Below are positions 4,798 through 6,332 of a stretch of 6,332 nt of DNA, piece by piece. Source of the DNA: Reyranella sp. (GTDB lineage Bacteria; Pseudomonadota; Alphaproteobacteria; Reyranellales; Reyranellaceae); assembly GCA_030681635.1 (NCBI GenBank), contig JAUXRT010000237.1, forward strand, positions 1-6,332. The letters are read 5' to 3'. Made by a program: the position numbers and the translations under genes. A model generated the notes under the pieces. That model worked only from the letters and a program-made list of their open reading frames with translations, ran no database searches and had not been told where the DNA came from. How positions within the stretch are numbered: the stretch's first letter is position 1; each line of letters opens with the position of its first letter.

Positions 4798-6270
4798 TCA
4801 GTATCCCACTGCGCGACCGCTGAAGGCTGCCGCCTTCTCGAGCGCCGCGGCCGCACGCAGCAGCGTCTCCTCGTCAAAGGCACGACCGATGAGCTGCAAG
4901 CCGAGCGGCAGGCCGTCCTTGTCGAGGCCGGCCGGCACGGAGATGCCGGGCAGGCCTGCCATCGAAGCCGGGATGGTGAACATGTCGTTGAGGTACATGG
5001 TCACCGGATCGTCCATCTTGTCACCCGCGGCAAAGGCCGCGGTGGGCGCGGTCGGCGTCAGCAGCACATCGCACTTCTCGAAGGCCTGATTGAAGTCGCG
5101 GGCGATCAGCGAGCGGATCTGCTGCGCCTTCTTGTAGTAGGCGTCGTAGTAGCCGGCCGAGAGCACGTAGGTGCCGATCATGATGCGGCGGCGCACTTCC
5201 TTGCCGAAGCCGGCGCCGCGCGTGTTCTGGTACATCTCGGCCAGGTCCTTGCCCGGCACACGCAAGCCGAAACGCACACCGTCGTAACGCGCCAGGTTCG
5301 ACGAACACTCCGCCGGCGCCACGATATAATAGGCGGGCAGCGCGTACTTGGTGTGCGGCAGCGAGATCTCGACCGGTGTCGCGCCCGCCGCCTTCAGCAT
5401 TTCCATGCCGCGCGTCCACAGCGCCTCGATTTCGGGCGACGTGCCCTCGACGCGGTACTCCTTGGGAATGCCGACCTTGAGCCCCTTGATGTCGGGGTTG
5501 CGCGCGGCGGCGGCGAAATCCGGCACGGCGAGCGGTGCGGAGGTCGAATCCTTGGGGTCGTGGCCGGCCATCGCCTGCAGCAGCAGCGCCGAATCCTCGA
5601 CGGTGCGGGCAAACGGACCCGGCTGGTCGAGCGAACTGGCGAAGGACACGACGCCCCAGCGCGAGCAGCGGCCATAGGTCGGCTTCAGGCCGACGATACC
5701 GCAGAACGACGCCGGCTGGCGGATCGAGCCGCCGGTGTCGGTGCCGGTGCTGCCCGGCACCATATAGGCCGCGACCGCCGCGGCCGAGCCGCCGGACGAG
5801 CCGCCGGGCACCAGCTTGCGGTTGTCACCCTTGCGCTTCCACGGATTCTCGACGCCGCCGAAATGGCTGGTCATGTTCGACGAGCCCATGGCGAATTCGT
5901 CGAGGTTGGTCTTGCCGACCATCACCGCGCCCGACTTCCAGAGGTTGGTCGTCACGGTACTCTCGTACTGCGGCACGAATCCTTCGAGGATGTGTGAGCC
6001 GGCGGGGGTCTGCACGCCCTCGGTGCAGAACAGATCCTTTATGGCGAGCGGGATGCCTTCGAGGAGTCCCGCCTCGCCCTTGGCGCGACGGGCATCGGAA
6101 GCCGCGGCCATGGCGCGCGCCTTCTCCGGCGTCTCGGTGATGAAGGCATTGAGCGCGCGATGCTCGTCGAGCTTCGCGAGGTGCGCATCGGCGACCTCGA
6201 CGGCGCTCGCCTCTTTTTTGGCGAGCACGGCGCCGAGCTGGGCGATGGTGAGATCGGTAAGAGACGTCAT
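4798..6270 (-). CDS. gatA: Asp-tRNA(Asn)/Glu-tRNA(Gln) amidotransferase subunit A (glutaminase subunit)
   Basis: GatA hydrolyses glutamine (or asparagine) and passes the ammonia to GatB for amidation of mischarged tRNA; it acts in the cytoplasmic GatCAB complex. The 490-residue length is typical. The amidase-signature fold is intact: AIKDLF supplies the catalytic Lys (K78), PGGSSGGSAAAVAA the cis-Ser (S158), and STGTDTGGSIRQPASFCG the nucleophile (S182), with the usual 24-residue gap between the two Ser. Further family motifs are GKTNLDEFAMGSSN, GLKPTYGRCSRWGVVSFASSLDQPGPFARTVED and TPTAPTAAFAAG. The ATG at 6270 follows the gatC stop by 3 nt, and GGAG within the last gatC codons lies 6 nt from the stop-side boundary of the start, so translation is probably coupled. 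No frame disruption is seen. Downstream lies a binding protein gene rather than the commonly adjacent gatB. Confidence 0.98.
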   Translation of the reverse strand: MTSLTDLTIAQLGAVLAKKEASAVEVADAHLAKLDEHRALNAFITETPEKARAMAAASDARRAKGEAGLLEGIPLAIKDLFCTEGVQTPAGSHILEGFVPQYESTVTTNLWKSGAVMVGKTNLDEFAMGSSNMTSHFGGVENPWKRKGDNRKLVPGGSSGGSAAAVAAYMVPGSTGTDTGGSIRQPASFCGIVGLKPTYGRCSRWGVVSFASSLDQPGPFARTVEDSALLLQAMAGHDPKDSTSAPLAVPDFAAAARNPDIKGLKVGIPKEYRVEGTSPEIEALWTRGMEMLKAAGATPVEISLPHTKYALPAYYIVAPAECSSNLARYDGVRFGLRVPGKDLAEMYQNTRGAGFGKEVRRRIMIGTYVLSAGYYDAYYKKAQQIRSLIARDFNQAFEKCDVLLTPTAPTAAFAAGDKMDDPVTMYLNDMFTIPASMAGLPGISVPAGLDKDGLPLGLQLIGRAFDEETLLRAAAALEKAAAFSGRAVGY

Positions 6271-6273
6271 GGC

Positions 6274-6332
6274 CTACTCCACCACCTTCGGAACGGTGAA
6301 GAAGCCGCCGGCATTCTTGTCGGATGGATCGA
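6274..6332 (-). CDS. gatC: Asp-tRNA(Asn)/Glu-tRNA(Gln) amidotransferase subunit C, C-terminal end (5' end outside window)
   Basis: GatC is the small (~95-residue) scaffold that wraps between GatA and GatB and is needed for GatA folding and complex stability. Only the last 19 codons are visible: DPSDKNAGGFFTVPKVVE followed by TAG (6276-6274). The NAGGFFTVPKVVE ending is the recognisable tail of alphaproteobacterial GatC proteins. It is read in the same direction as gatA, 3 nt upstream of it, as expected for a gatCA operon. Most of the gene lies beyond the right edge, so nothing can be said of its start. Confidence 0.92.
   Translation of the reverse strand, partial: DPSDKNAGGFFTVPKVVE

Noticed and set aside
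5353..5997. A 214-codon plus-strand open frame inside gatA
   Set aside because: It is antisense to conserved amidase-signature sequence; its composition is typical of shadow frames.

Overview
The window looks like chromosomal DNA of a high-GC alphaproteobacterium. GC is high by eye, with strong G/C preference at third codon positions. The GatB, GatA and GatC pieces read as alphaproteobacterial, and orphan Bug/TctC binding proteins are abundant in alpha- and betaproteobacteria. A Rhodospirillales- or Reyranella-like host is a guess; the sequence alone does not fix the genus.

Layout. The outer parts belong to the tRNA-dependent amidotransferase GatCAB. The 3' end of gatC and all of gatA lie at the right edge on the minus strand, and the 5' third of gatB lies at the left edge, also on the minus strand. 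About 4.3 kb separates the end of gatA from the start of gatB. Reading away from gatA on the minus strand, this stretch holds a periplasmic Bug/TctC-type binding protein whose last ~25 codons are out of frame, a small VOC (glyoxalase-fold) protein, and a 571-residue amidohydrolase of the N-acyl-D-amino-acid deacylase type. A second Bug/TctC-type binding protein lies on the plus strand. It converges with the amidohydrolase and diverges from gatB.

How the parts relate. gatC and gatA are tightly coupled (3 nt apart). The first binding protein and the VOC gene are also coupled, since the VOC ribosome binding site overlaps the ancestral stop codon. Both could be read through from gatCA. gatB cannot easily belong to the same transcript: the amidohydrolase ends in a perfect 24-bp palindrome at the convergent junction, and a full gene on the opposite strand follows. 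A candidate promoter sits directly before the gatB ATG and would give a leaderless or near-leaderless message. The inserted genes look like a small catabolic or uptake set (two solute receptors, a hydrolase, a VOC enzyme) for an unidentified carboxylate or N-acyl amino acid. No TctA/TctB membrane subunits are present, so any transporter partner is elsewhere.

The coding sequences account for nearly the whole window. No stretch above 300 bases lacks a gene, and no RNA gene, insertion sequence, CRISPR array or att site was seen. I do not see strong evidence for a new biological system. The most notable points are the split gatCAB locus, the frameshifted binding protein, the convergent palindrome and the non-canonical metal site of the amidohydrolase.
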